A stretch of 26,766 nt of DNA from Thaumasiovibrio sp043421945 (GCA_043421945.1 JBHOGO010000066.1:1-26766); one strand, 5' to 3'. Positions 16,739 through 24,956 are shown, counted from the stretch's first letter. Made by a program: numbers and translations. Notes: a model not told the origin generated them from the letters alone.

Positions 16739-17341
16739 GTGGAAGCCTACGAAACAGAAGAACAACAAGTAGAAGCGATTAAGCAGTGGTGGAAAGATAA
16801 TGGCAAGTCCATCATCTTAGGTGCTGTTATTGGTTTAGGCGGTCTTTTTGGATGGCGTGCTTATCAAGCGAATATTTTGTCTGAGCAAGAGATTGCGTCA
16901 GATGCCTATAACAAAGCACAAGAACAACTGATTGCTGGCGATCTAGCTGGAGTAGAGACATTCATCAGTGACTACGCTTCTAGTGAGTATTCGTCGTTGG
17001 CAGCGATGCAACTGGCAAAGTCTTATGTTGATAGTGATAACCTCGATGCGGCAATTGCTCAGCTATCTTGGGTCGCTGAAAACAGTAAAGATGAAGCGCT
17101 TATCTCATTAGCAAATATCCGTTTAGCACGTTTGTACTTATCGACAGAACAGTTTGATGCTGCCGATAGCGCACTGGCAATGGTTAAAGGTGATAGCTGG
17201 AATGCCAATATTGCGACGCTTCGTGGTGATGTTGCTGTTGCTCGTGGCGATTTAGATGCTGCACGTACTGCTTACACAGAGGCATCGGCACTTGGCAATG
17301 ATCCTGTTGTAAAAATGAAGCTGGATGATTTAGCTCAATAA
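16739..17341 (+). CDS. yfgM: YfgM, ancillary SecYEG translocon subunit
   Basis: 200 residues with a GTG start behind AGAGGA. A short acidic cytoplasmic N-terminus holds the family motif QWWKDNGK. One transmembrane segment follows (about 23-41), then a periplasmic TPR-like helical domain. In E. coli, YfgM associates with SecYEG and the chaperone PpiD and links to periplasmic chaperones. It lies 13 bases after hisS and immediately before bamB, as in E. coli. Confidence 0.92.
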   Translation: MEAYETEEQQVEAIKQWWKDNGKSIILGAVIGLGGLFGWRAYQANILSEQEIASDAYNKAQEQLIAGDLAGVETFISDYASSEYSSLAAMQLAKSYVDSDNLDAAIAQLSWVAENSKDEALISLANIRLARLYLSTEQFDAADSALAMVKGDSWNANIATLRGDVAVARGDLDAARTAYTEASALGNDPVVKMKLDDLAQ

Positions 17342-17354
17342 GATGAGGCATCGC

Positions 17355-18512
17355 ATGAAAGGGAAGAACAAACGCGTTGTTGGAGCGTTAGCGCTACTCG
17401 CGATGTTGGCTGGTTGTGCGAGTGAAGAAGAAGCGGTGCAGATGTCTCCGTTGCCTGAGGTGGTATCAGAGTTTACTCCTGTCACTTCTTGGTCACAGCA
17501 GATTGGTAATGGTACCGGTGCATTTTTCTCGCAACTTACTCCTGCATATCGCTATGACAAATTGTTTGTCGCTGACCGAGATGGCCTTGTCAAAGCCCTA
17601 AACCCAGAGGATGGGAAGGTTATTTGGCAAACCAGTGTAGAAGATGGCAAGTCTGCTCGCTTATCGGGTGGTATTACGGCAGCCTATAATCGTGTCTTCA
17701 TTGGTACAGAAAACGCAGATTTAATCGCGCTTGATCAAGAGACCGGTGAGTTATTGTGGCGTGCTGATACCCAAGGTGAAGTATTGTCTCGTCCACTGGC
17801 CGACAGTACGTTAGTGATCGTGAATACGAGTCGTGGCGTGTTGGAAGGCTTTGATGCATTGACTGGTCAATCTCGTTGGCAGTTGAGTACAGAAGTACCA
17901 AACTTAACGCTACGTGGTGATAGTTCACCGGTTGGTATTGGTGGTGGTGTCTTCTGGGGGATGGCGAATGGCCGTCTAGGCGCTGCACTTGCTGAGACTG
18001 GGCAGATGCTTTGGCAACAGCCGATTGCTAGTCCGAAAGGCGCAACAGAGATTGATCGTTTAGTGGATGTTGATGCGTCACCTATCATTGTTGGCGAGCG
18101 TTTATACGCCGTCGGCTTTAATGGCGAGCTAGTCTCTATTGAGCTTCAAACGGGTCAGCCAGCTTGGAAACGCGCATATTCTTCATCGAAGGATTTTGCA
18201 ATAGTGGGTCAACGTCTGTTTTTAGTCACAGATAAAGACCACGTTGTTGCCGTCGATATACGCAGTGGTACTGAGTTGTGGAGCAATAGCGATTTAGAGT
18301 ATCGAATCTTGACCGCACCGTCGGTTATCGATGGCTATGTTGTTGTTTCTGATAGTGAAGGTTACCTACACTGGATAGATAGCAGAAGTGGTGAGTTTGT
18401 CGCCCAGCAGATGGTTAGTGAGAGTGGTATTTCACATCCGCCGTTGGCGATGAACGATGGTTATGTCGTTGTAACGCGAGACGGAGAAGTCAAACACTTG
18501 CAACTGCCATAA
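17355..18512 (+). CDS. bamB: Outer membrane protein assembly factor BamB
   Basis: 385 residues from the ATG at 17355, preceded by GAGG (17345-17348). An ATG at 17343 would add four residues but has no ribosome site. BamB is an outer-membrane lipoprotein of the BAM complex that inserts beta-barrel proteins. The signal peptide ends in LAGC with C21 lipidated. The rest is an eight-bladed PQQ-type beta propeller; repeated blade motifs include LNPEDGKVIWQ, LDQETGELLWR, LAETGQMLWQQ and VDIRSGTELWS. It ends the run; an inverted repeat separates it from der. Confidence 0.95.
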   Translation: MKGKNKRVVGALALLAMLAGCASEEEAVQMSPLPEVVSEFTPVTSWSQQIGNGTGAFFSQLTPAYRYDKLFVADRDGLVKALNPEDGKVIWQTSVEDGKSARLSGGITAAYNRVFIGTENADLIALDQETGELLWRADTQGEVLSRPLADSTLVIVNTSRGVLEGFDALTGQSRWQLSTEVPNLTLRGDSSPVGIGGGVFWGMANGRLGAALAETGQMLWQQPIASPKGATEIDRLVDVDASPIIVGERLYAVGFNGELVSIELQTGQPAWKRAYSSSKDFAIVGQRLFLVTDKDHVVAVDIRSGTELWSNSDLEYRILTAPSVIDGYVVVSDSEGYLHWIDSRSGEFVAQQMVSESGISHPPLAMNDGYVVVTRDGEVKHLQLP

Positions 18513-18556
18513 CCATGTGGTGATCACAATCACAATTAATGTTATTATCCCGCTCT

Positions 18557-18586
18557 CGGCTCCAGTCCTATAATGGTCTGGAGCCG
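18557..18586. repeat. Inverted repeat with TATAAT apex upstream of der
   Basis: Two 12-base arms (18557-18568 and 18575-18586) pair except for one T-T mismatch: CGGCTCCAG, T, CC against GG, T, CTGGAGCCG. The 6-base loop is TATAAT (18569-18574). No T-run follows, so it is not a standard terminator. It may be a transcript hairpin in the der leader, or a duplex operator around a -10 element. No -35 is visible at the proper distance. Confidence 0.6.
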
Positions 18587-18622
18587 ATGTTGTTAATGAG
18601 AGAATATTTTTAAGAGGTCTGT

Positions 18623-20116
18623 ATGATTCCTGTAGTCGCCCTGGTCGGTCGTCCTAATGTCGGAAAATCGACACTCTTCAATCGCCTGACACGCACACGT
18701 GATGCACTCGTCGCGGATTTCCCGGGCCTAACAAGGGATCGTAAGTACGGAAAGGCCTCGTTTGATGAGCATGAATTTATTGTTATTGATACCGGTGGTA
18801 TCGATGGCACAGAAGAAGGCGTAGAAACAAAAATGGCTGAACAGTCGCTAGCAGCGATTGAGGAAGCTGACGTTGTTCTTTTCTTAGTGGATGGCCGCGC
18901 GGGCTTAACGCCTTCAGATGAAGCGATCGCTAAACACTTACGTTTACGTGAGAAGCCAACCTATTTGGTTGTGAACAAAATTGATGGTATCGATGGTGAT
19001 AGCGCCTGTGCTGACTTTTGGAAGCTAGGTGTCGATGCAATGTACCAAATCGCCGCGACACAAAACCGTGGTGTATCAGCGCTAGTGAACCGTGCCTTAG
19101 CACCGTTTGCAGAAAGCCTGACAAAAGATTTAGATGGTAACGAACAGTCGTTGGAAGATCTGACGTCGGTAGAAGATATCGAAGCAGCAAAAGATCTTAC
19201 CGAAGCTGATGCAGAAGAAGCCTACAAAGCGCTGCAAGATAAGCCGATCAAAATGGCGATTATCGGACGCCCTAATGTTGGTAAATCAACGCTGACGAAC
19301 CGAATTCTTGGTGAAGATCGTGTTGTTGTCTACGATATGCCAGGCACGACGCGTGACTCTATCTATGTTCCTATGGAGCGTGACGGTCGTGAGTTCGTAC
19401 TTATCGATACCGCGGGTGTTCGTCGCCGAGGCAAAATCAACCTTGCTGTTGAGAAGTTCTCAGTGATCCAAACACTGAAGGCTATCGAAGATGCCAACGT
19501 GGTTCTATTGGTGATTGATGCACGTGATAACATCAACGATCAAGATCTATCACTGCTTGGCTACGCGTTGAACGCGGGTCGTTCAATCGTTATTGCTGTG
19601 AATAAGTGGGATGGCCTGAGCACAGAAGTGAAAGACCGTGTTAAGTCTGAGCTTGACCGCCGCTTAGGTTTTGTGGACTTTGCTCGTCTACACTTCATTT
19701 CTGCGCTTCATGGTACGGGCGTTGGTCACTTATATGAATCTGTAAAAGAAGCGTATGAGTCGGCAACCAAACGTATCAGCACATCGATGCTAACGCGTAT
19801 CATGCAGATGGCACAAGAAGATCACCAGCCACCGATGGTACGTGGTCGCCGTGTTAAATTGAAATATGCACACGCCGGCGGTTATAACCCACCGATCGTT
19901 GTTGTGCACGGTAACTTGGTGAACTCTCTACCTTCATCTTATAAGCGTTACTTAATGAACTACTATCGTAAGTCGTTAGAAATGATGGGAACACCAATCC
20001 GTATTCAGTTCCAGAGCAGTGAAAACCCGTTTGAAGAGAAGGGTGGTAAGATGACACTTTCTCAAGCTCGTCAGCATAAGCGCCTGATGTCGATGGTTAA
20101 TAATCGTCGTAAATAG
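18623..20116 (+). CDS. der: Ribosome-assembly GTPase Der (EngA)
   Basis: 497 residues. Der has two GTPase domains and a KH-like C-terminal domain and acts in 50S subunit maturation. First domain: P-loop GRPNVGKST (9-17), DTGG (56-59), NKID (118-121). Second: GRPNVGKST (215-223), DTAG (262-265), then NKWD. An acidic linker (about 165-205) joins them. The start MIPVVALVGRPNVGKST is canonical. In E. coli der follows bamB and precedes yfgJ; here an AlaX-like gene lies between der and yfgJ. Confidence 0.97.
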   Translation: MIPVVALVGRPNVGKSTLFNRLTRTRDALVADFPGLTRDRKYGKASFDEHEFIVIDTGGIDGTEEGVETKMAEQSLAAIEEADVVLFLVDGRAGLTPSDEAIAKHLRLREKPTYLVVNKIDGIDGDSACADFWKLGVDAMYQIAATQNRGVSALVNRALAPFAESLTKDLDGNEQSLEDLTSVEDIEAAKDLTEADAEEAYKALQDKPIKMAIIGRPNVGKSTLTNRILGEDRVVVYDMPGTTRDSIYVPMERDGREFVLIDTAGVRRRGKINLAVEKFSVIQTLKAIEDANVVLLVIDARDNINDQDLSLLGYALNAGRSIVIAVNKWDGLSTEVKDRVKSELDRRLGFVDFARLHFISALHGTGVGHLYESVKEAYESATKRISTSMLTRIMQMAQEDHQPPMVRGRRVKLKYAHAGGYNPPIVVVHGNLVNSLPSSYKRYLMNYYRKSLEMMGTPIRIQFQSSENPFEEKGGKMTLSQARQHKRLMSMVNNRRK

Positions 20117-20172
20117 TGGCTTGTCCGTGAATTGCACATACTGCAATGAGCGAAGAATACGTTAAGATGAAG

Positions 20173-20196
20173 ACCCGGTTGATACCGGGTTTTTTT
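20173..20196 (+). terminator. der Rho-independent terminator
   Basis: A 7-bp GC-rich stem, ACCCGGT (20173-20179) and ACCGGGT (20184-20190), with a TGAT loop, runs straight into a T-tract through 20196. It ends the der transcript and isolates the next gene. Confidence 0.92.
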
Positions 20197-20237
20197 ATAC
20201 CTGTTATTTTTACTGTCTTGTTTATGTAGGTTCTTTA

Positions 20238-21155
20238 ATGCACAACTCGTCTCTTAATGACCAAGCGTTGCCTATCACGGCAACGAAAGTCCTTTTCCCC
20301 CAGCATGTATTCTCTGCGACGGCCACAATTCAGAATAGCGGCTTGGATTCAAAAGGTTGCTGGTTTATTACCGATCTGACGCCTTTCCATCCTGTTAGTC
20401 ATATCTGGCCTGATCATCCAGCAGATCGTGGTCATATTGAGTTTGAAGGTCAATCTTTACCAGTAATTGATTGCCAGACAGGTGCCGTCAATACGACAAC
20501 CGGTGAAGTCCAGATTGGTGAAGCGATTACCGCTAGACGAAGCGATGAAGATTGGTTGTTTGTCGTTGTTCACTATGTTCAGCGAACGACACCGTTGCCG
20601 CAGAGAGAGTTAGTGGAGTTACAGGTCGATCCTGCGTATCAACACGCTTTAAGTCTTGGGCATACCGCTGGGCACTTAGCTTCAATGGCATTAAATAAAG
20701 TGCTGGCGAAAAGCTATTGGCGCAAAGAAGCAGATCGTCGTGACCCACTTGGGCAACCAGACTTCAATAGTTACGCGCAGCAAAAAAGTGAGGTGACTGA
20801 GTTTCAATGTGTCGATCTTTACCGGCTCGGTAAAACACTTCGTAAGCGTGGACTAAATAGTGCTGAGGTGGTTGATGACCTCCCTATTATTGTATCGTCA
20901 GTGAACGAGCAACTTGCAGCATGGCTATCACAGCCATCTGTCGTTCACTTGCGGTGTGAAGGTGAAAGATTAACGGACTCTCGATACTGGGAATGTCAGT
21001 TATCGGAGGAGTCACAACGAGCAATTATGCCTTGTGGTGGTACGCATGTGACGCATTTGAAAGCATTCGAATCGATTTCGGTGGATTTGATCCTCGTCGA
21101 TCACCAAACGATTAAAATGCACACATGTGCTAAGCCTGCTGCGGTAAAAGATTAA
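20238..21155 (+). CDS. AlaX-like alanyl-tRNA editing domain protein
   Basis: 305 residues. The pattern matches the stand-alone relatives of the alanyl-tRNA synthetase editing domain (AlaX, metal-dependent hydrolases), which clear mischarged Ser- or Gly-tRNA-Ala. The zinc motif HxxxH is H142 and H146 in GHTAGHLAS. The second motif CxxxH is C266 and H270 in MPCGGTHVTHL. The N-terminal part (about 14-120) resembles the synthetase beta-barrel subdomain, with DLTPFHPVS and PADRGHIEF. The usual glycine-rich GGGQ stretch between those two is replaced by residues such as SHIWPDHP. The 80 residues between the zinc motifs are variable. It is bounded by the der terminator and an AT-rich gap, so it is transcribed alone. 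Family is likely; substrate is unknown. Confidence 0.75.
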   Translation: MHNSSLNDQALPITATKVLFPQHVFSATATIQNSGLDSKGCWFITDLTPFHPVSHIWPDHPADRGHIEFEGQSLPVIDCQTGAVNTTTGEVQIGEAITARRSDEDWLFVVVHYVQRTTPLPQRELVELQVDPAYQHALSLGHTAGHLASMALNKVLAKSYWRKEADRRDPLGQPDFNSYAQQKSEVTEFQCVDLYRLGKTLRKRGLNSAEVVDDLPIIVSSVNEQLAAWLSQPSVVHLRCEGERLTDSRYWECQLSEESQRAIMPCGGTHVTHLKAFESISVDLILVDHQTIKMHTCAKPAAVKD

Positions 21156-21557
21156 TCTGTATGCGACTGATCATGTCTGTTTCGCACTGATTGCGAAAAT
21201 ATTCCCAATGTCATAAATTCTGCCGATCTCGTTTATACCCAAGGTTGACAGAATTTAATAGCATTAAAAATCCAAATGCAGAACATGTAACTTATGCTTT
21301 CGGGATGTGTGTTGATAAATATTCTTTTGATAGCAGATCGCTGATCATTTGTCGATTTAAGAAAGATCACCACTTATCTGAACGTTTCTAAATCAATTTC
21401 ATCGCTATTATTGATGAAAACATTAAAATAAGCAGTCTGTAATCGCTTGTTTATCTTCATCATGATGGAAAAGTCTCGGAAGCATGAATTTGCCATTCAA
21501 CTGCTTATCGTATTTTAGCGGGATATAATGCTGTAATATCTTATAAGGAGAAATAAA
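21156..21557. other. AT-rich gene-free stretch before yfgJ
   Basis: 402 bases, visibly more AT-rich than the flanking genes. It holds two weak hairpins (21180-21198 with TTTCGC/GCGAAA; 21397-21419 with TTTCATC/GATGAAA), a lone TTGACA at 21245-21250 without a usable -10, and the yfgJ promoter element at its right end. A 66-codon TTG-started frame from 21191 has no ribosome site and no recognisable content. Confidence 0.5.
21524..21529 (+). promoter_or_regulatory. yfgJ -10 element
   Basis: A perfect TATAAT, 28 bases before the ATG of yfgJ. No -35 hexamer is recognisable at 16-18 bases, so strength is uncertain or an activator is needed. Confidence 0.45.
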
Positions 21558-21785
21558 ATGCTAGAGAATCAATGTCCCGACTGCGCTGCCAGTGTAACGT
21601 GGTTAGCGGGGAAATATCATTGTGAAAAGTGCCAGCATGTCTTTGAACGTGTGGCGGATTGTGATCAATGTGGGCAGCGTTTAGAGCGGTTACAGGCATG
21701 CGGCAGTGAGAGTTACTTTTGCAATACCTGTAATGAGCTGAAATCAAAGTCTCGCGTTAAGCGTTATTTGATTTCAGCGGAATAA
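21558..21785 (+). CDS. yfgJ: Zinc-ribbon protein YfgJ
   Basis: 75 residues; role unknown. Nine cysteines form paired CxxC knuckles: C6/C9 with C22/C25, then C35/C38 with C55/C58, plus C48, so two zinc ribbons in series. This matches the small YfgJ family, whose gene lies beside xseA and der in E. coli as well. A strong AAGGAG ribosome site is 7 bases before the ATG. It converges with xseA, with 46 bases between the stops and no clear terminator. Confidence 0.85.
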   Translation: MLENQCPDCAASVTWLAGKYHCEKCQHVFERVADCDQCGQRLERLQACGSESYFCNTCNELKSKSRVKRYLISAE

Positions 21786-21831
21786 TAAATGATTATTTTG
21801 GCGCATCCATGCCGCGGGAAGTGAGGGGAGT

Positions 21832-23184
21832 TTAAGACTCTAGCTTACTGATAACCGACGTGATTGTGCCATTTTGTAAACGTGTCTCGATGGTATCGCC
21901 ATGACTAAGTGAGTGAGTGCTATGGAGTGCTTTACCTTTCTCATCAGTGGTAATACTAAACCCACGAGCAAGTACGGCGAGTGGGCTCACCGCGTCCAAC
22001 TGCTTTGTTGCCATCGAAAAACGATGTTCAGACTGTGTTATTTGCGCCTGCATTGCTTGCTTCATCGTTGCTGTTAATCGACTGACATGATTATCAAGCA
22101 ACGGCATTTTATGTGCAGGTGATGCATTGTTGAAGCGATGAACAAGGTTAGAAACGCGTTGCTCTTCTTGATGAGCGCGTCGTTCAATGGCTTTTTGTAA
22201 CCGCAGTTGGAGCTCATCGACTTGCTGGCTTTGTTGCTGCAGATGGCGCTGCGGGTGGTGAAGATCAAGTTGACGGCTGTGGTGTTGTAATACGTGCTGT
22301 TTACCTAGCAAATAATGGCGAATAGACTGCGTTAGCCTGTTTTGTATATTTACTAACGTTTGGCGTTGTTCACTTTGATCCCGACTGACGAGCTCAGCCG
22401 CCGCCGATGGGGTAGGAGCTCTCATATCGGCAACAAAGTCGGCAATAGTGACATCGATTTCGTGACCAACAGCACTAATGATGGGGATTTCACTCGCTGC
22501 GATGGTGCGTGCGACAATTTCTTCGTTGAAGCACCACAGGTCCTCTAATGAGCCGCCACCTCGCCCCACGATAAGTACATCACACTCATTACGGCTATTT
22601 GCACGACCAATTGCTTGTGCAATGCTAATAGCTGCGTTATCTCCTTGAACCACAGTAGGGTAGATAACGATTGGTAAGCCAGGATCACGGCGTTCGAGTA
22701 CATTTAATATATCTTGTAGCGCTGCACCTGACTTAGAAGTGACGATGCCAACACGAGTAGGGGACTTAGGCAGTGGTTGTTTCACTTGCTGAGCGAATAG
22801 CCCTTCTTGCGCTAAGCGTGTTTTTAACTCTTCAAACTGCTGCTGTAATCGACCATCACCTTCTGGCTGCATGCTTTCAACAATCAGTTGATAATCGCCC
22901 CGAGGTTCATAGAGGGACAAACGGGCTTTCACCAGTACTTGATTGCCATTACTTGGCTTAAAGTTAACGCGACGATTATGTCCTTTGAACATTGCGCATT
23001 TTACTTGAGCACGGCTATCTTTAAGGGTGAAGTACCAATGACCGGAAACAGGCATCGATAAATTTGATAGTTCGCCAATGAGCCAAACGACGCCCATTTC
23101 ATTCTCTAGTAATAAACGCACTTCAGCATTGAGTGCAGAAACGGTGAATATACGAGACTGTTGTTGAGAGAGAGATGATGTCAC
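21832..23184 (-). CDS. xseA: Exodeoxyribonuclease VII large subunit XseA
   Basis: 450 residues, near the E. coli length of 456. With the small subunit XseB it forms ExoVII, which degrades single-stranded DNA into acid-soluble oligonucleotides. An N-terminal OB-fold (about 12-105, IFTVSALNAEVRLLLENEMG) precedes the catalytic domain. D158, R208, H241 and D244 (in GAALQD, GRGGGSLEDL, AVGHEIDVTIAD) correspond to E. coli residues reported as needed for catalysis. A long helical region (about 265-395) binds XseB. The start is GTG; no ATG, GTG or TTG lies upstream in frame before a stop. No Shine-Dalgarno is present: the bases just before GTG are CCTCCTC. xseB is not in the window. Confidence 0.95.
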   Translation of the reverse strand: MTSSLSQQQSRIFTVSALNAEVRLLLENEMGVVWLIGELSNLSMPVSGHWYFTLKDSRAQVKCAMFKGHNRRVNFKPSNGNQVLVKARLSLYEPRGDYQLIVESMQPEGDGRLQQQFEELKTRLAQEGLFAQQVKQPLPKSPTRVGIVTSKSGAALQDILNVLERRDPGLPIVIYPTVVQGDNAAISIAQAIGRANSRNECDVLIVGRGGGSLEDLWCFNEEIVARTIAASEIPIISAVGHEIDVTIADFVADMRAPTPSAAAELVSRDQSEQRQTLVNIQNRLTQSIRHYLLGKQHVLQHHSRQLDLHHPQRHLQQQSQQVDELQLRLQKAIERRAHQEEQRVSNLVHRFNNASPAHKMPLLDNHVSRLTATMKQAMQAQITQSEHRFSMATKQLDAVSPLAVLARGFSITTDEKGKALHSTHSLSHGDTIETRLQNGTITSVISKLES

Positions 23185-23288
23185 GAGGAGGTATCCGGCG
23201 TAAATAAGGTGTTGCTGAGAATACGTATTTCTGTCAGACAGATCAATAGCCAGAGGATTGACCGCAGCACCGGATAATTAACCGACGG

Positions 23289-23316
23289 ATTATAGTTATC
23301 AATCTTTATTTGTCAA
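23289..23316 (-). promoter_or_regulatory. Consensus sigma70 promoter for xseA
   Basis: On the minus strand TTGACA (23316-23311) and TATAAT (23294-23289) are both perfect, with a 16-base spacer. Predicted transcript start near 23282 gives a leader of about 98 bases before the xseA GTG. An A/T-rich tract lies just upstream of the -35. Confidence 0.8.
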
Positions 23317-23337
23317 TAAAAAAATAAAAAAAATACC
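23317..23337. promoter_or_regulatory. A-tract between divergent xseA and guaB promoters
   Basis: Almost all A and T, with runs of seven and eight A residues. It lies immediately upstream of both divergent -35 regions, where UP elements contact the RNA polymerase alpha subunit. A shared UP element or bent DNA is inferred. Confidence 0.5.
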
Positions 23338-23366
23338 TAGCCAAACGATTGGCTCGTACGTATAAT
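23338..23366 (+). promoter_or_regulatory. guaB promoter
   Basis: TAGCCA (23338-23343, 4/6) is 17 bases from a perfect TATAAT (23361-23366). An A-tract lies directly upstream. Transcription would start near 23373, about 47 bases before the guaB ATG. Confidence 0.65.
23339..23354 (+). promoter_or_regulatory. PurR-like operator in the guaB promoter
   Basis: AGCCAAACGATTGGCT is a 16-base near-perfect palindrome (one mismatched pair) with the PurR core AAACG and about 11 of 16 matches to ACGCAAACGTTTGCGT. It covers the -35 to -10 spacer. The guaA promoter has a better site in almost the same place, which supports purine control of both genes. Assignment inferred. Confidence 0.55.
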
Positions 23367-23419
23367 TCGACCGCAATATAAAAGAAACCCCAATTTTTAA
23401 CCTGGTGTGAGATATTGCA

Positions 23420-24883
23420 ATGTTACGAATCAAACAAGAAGCTTTGACTTTTGATGATGTTCTGCTGGTTCCAGCCCACTCTACTGTTCTCCCTAACACT
23501 GCCGATCTGCGCACCCGTCTGACGAAAACCATTTCGCTGAATATCCCTATGGTATCTGCGTCAATGGACACCGTTACAGAAGGTCGCTTAGCGATTGCCC
23601 TAGCGCAAGAAGGTGGTATCGGTTTCATTCACAAAAACATGTCTATTGAAGCGCAAGCTGATCAAGTTCGCATGGTGAAGAAATTTGAAGCTGGTGTTGT
23701 TTCTGACCCAGTGACAGTGAAACCTGAAAACTCTATTGAAGATGTAAAACGTCTTACTTTTGAAAATGGCTTTGCTGGCTTCCCAGTTGTTGATGATAAC
23801 CACGAACTTGTCGGTATCATTACTGGTCGTGATGTTCGCTTCGTGACTGACCTTTCTAAGAAAGTCCATGAAGTCATGACACCGAAAGAGCGTCTAGCGA
23901 AAGTAAAAGAAGGCGCTAGCCGTGAAGAAGTTGAAGCTGTTATGCAAGAGCACCGTGTTGAGAAAGTGCTTGTTGTTAACGACGCTTTCCAACTGAAAGG
24001 CATGATCACTGCTAAAGATTTCCAAAAAGCAGAGCGTAAACCAAATGCATGTAAAGATGAGCTAGGCCGTCTACGTGTTGGTGCTGCCGTTGGTGCTGGT
24101 GCGGGCAACGAAGAGCGTGTTGCTGCATTGGTAGAAGCGGGTGTTGACGTGCTTCTTATCGACTCTTCTCACGGTCACTCTGAAGGTGTTCTACAACGTA
24201 TTCGCGAAACACGCGAAGCATTCCCTGAACTACAAATCGTTGGTGGTAACGTAGCAACAGCTGAAGGTGCACGTGCACTTATCGATGCTGGTGTGAGCGC
24301 GGTTAAAGTGGGTATTGGCCCAGGTTCAATCTGTACAACTCGTATCGTTACTGGTGTTGGTGTTCCTCAAGTAACAGCTGTCGCTGATGCGGCATCAGTG
24401 GCTAACGAGTTTGATATCCCTGTTATTGCTGATGGCGGTATTCGTTACTCTGGTGACATGTGTAAAGCGATTGCTGCTGGTGCATCAGCGGTAATGGTTG
24501 GCTCTATGTTCGCAGGTACTGATGAAGCACCGGGCGAAACTGAGCTTTATCAAGGTCGTGCATACAAGTCTTACCGTGGCATGGGTTCACTCGGTGCGAT
24601 GTCTAAAGGCTCTTCAGACCGTTACTTCCAAACTGATAATGCAGCAGACAAGCTTGTACCTGAAGGTATCGAGGGTCGTGTTGCTTATAAAGGTCACCTA
24701 AAAGAGATTATTCACCAGCAAATGGGTGGCTTACGTTCAAGCATGGGCCTAACGGGTTCTGCAACGATCGAAGACCTACGTACTAAAGCGGAATTTGTTC
24801 GCATTACTGGCGCAGGTATGAGTGAATCACACGTACATGATGTGACTATCACAAAAGAAGCGCCTAACTACCGTAGCCGCTAA
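23420..24883 (+). CDS. guaB: Inosine-5'-monophosphate dehydrogenase
   Basis: 487 residues. GuaB oxidises IMP to XMP with NAD+, the first committed step to GMP. The catalytic cysteine C305 is in GPGSICTTRIVTG. Two CBS domains (about 92-205) interrupt the TIM barrel. The flap arginine-tyrosine region SYRGMGSLGAM is near 405. Start MLRIKQEALTFDDVLLVPAHS is canonical. The codon choice looks adapted to high expression. guaA follows, but after a 155-base spacer holding a terminator and a separate promoter, so the two may not be a simple operon. Confidence 0.97.
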   Translation: MLRIKQEALTFDDVLLVPAHSTVLPNTADLRTRLTKTISLNIPMVSASMDTVTEGRLAIALAQEGGIGFIHKNMSIEAQADQVRMVKKFEAGVVSDPVTVKPENSIEDVKRLTFENGFAGFPVVDDNHELVGIITGRDVRFVTDLSKKVHEVMTPKERLAKVKEGASREEVEAVMQEHRVEKVLVVNDAFQLKGMITAKDFQKAERKPNACKDELGRLRVGAAVGAGAGNEERVAALVEAGVDVLLIDSSHGHSEGVLQRIRETREAFPELQIVGGNVATAEGARALIDAGVSAVKVGIGPGSICTTRIVTGVGVPQVTAVADAASVANEFDIPVIADGGIRYSGDMCKAIAAGASAVMVGSMFAGTDEAPGETELYQGRAYKSYRGMGSLGAMSKGSSDRYFQTDNAADKLVPEGIEGRVAYKGHLKEIIHQQMGGLRSSMGLTGSATIEDLRTKAEFVRITGAGMSESHVHDVTITKEAPNYRSR

Positions 24884-24956
24884 TATTTCTGTAGATGTTT
24901 AATCTACGGTAAGCATAAAGTCGCTAAATTGACGCTATATGGGTCGATTAGACATA

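Noticed and set aside
21191..21391. 66-codon frame between the AlaX-like gene and yfgJ
   Set aside because: TTG start, no ribosome site, no recognisable motif, AT-rich random-like content.
23230..23242. LexA box in the xseA leader
   Set aside because: The CTGT and ACAG halves are 3 bases apart, not the 8 needed for a LexA operator.
23662..24108. 148-codon minus-strand frame inside guaB
   Set aside because: Antisense shadow of guaB, a fully conserved gene; no promoter or ribosome site.
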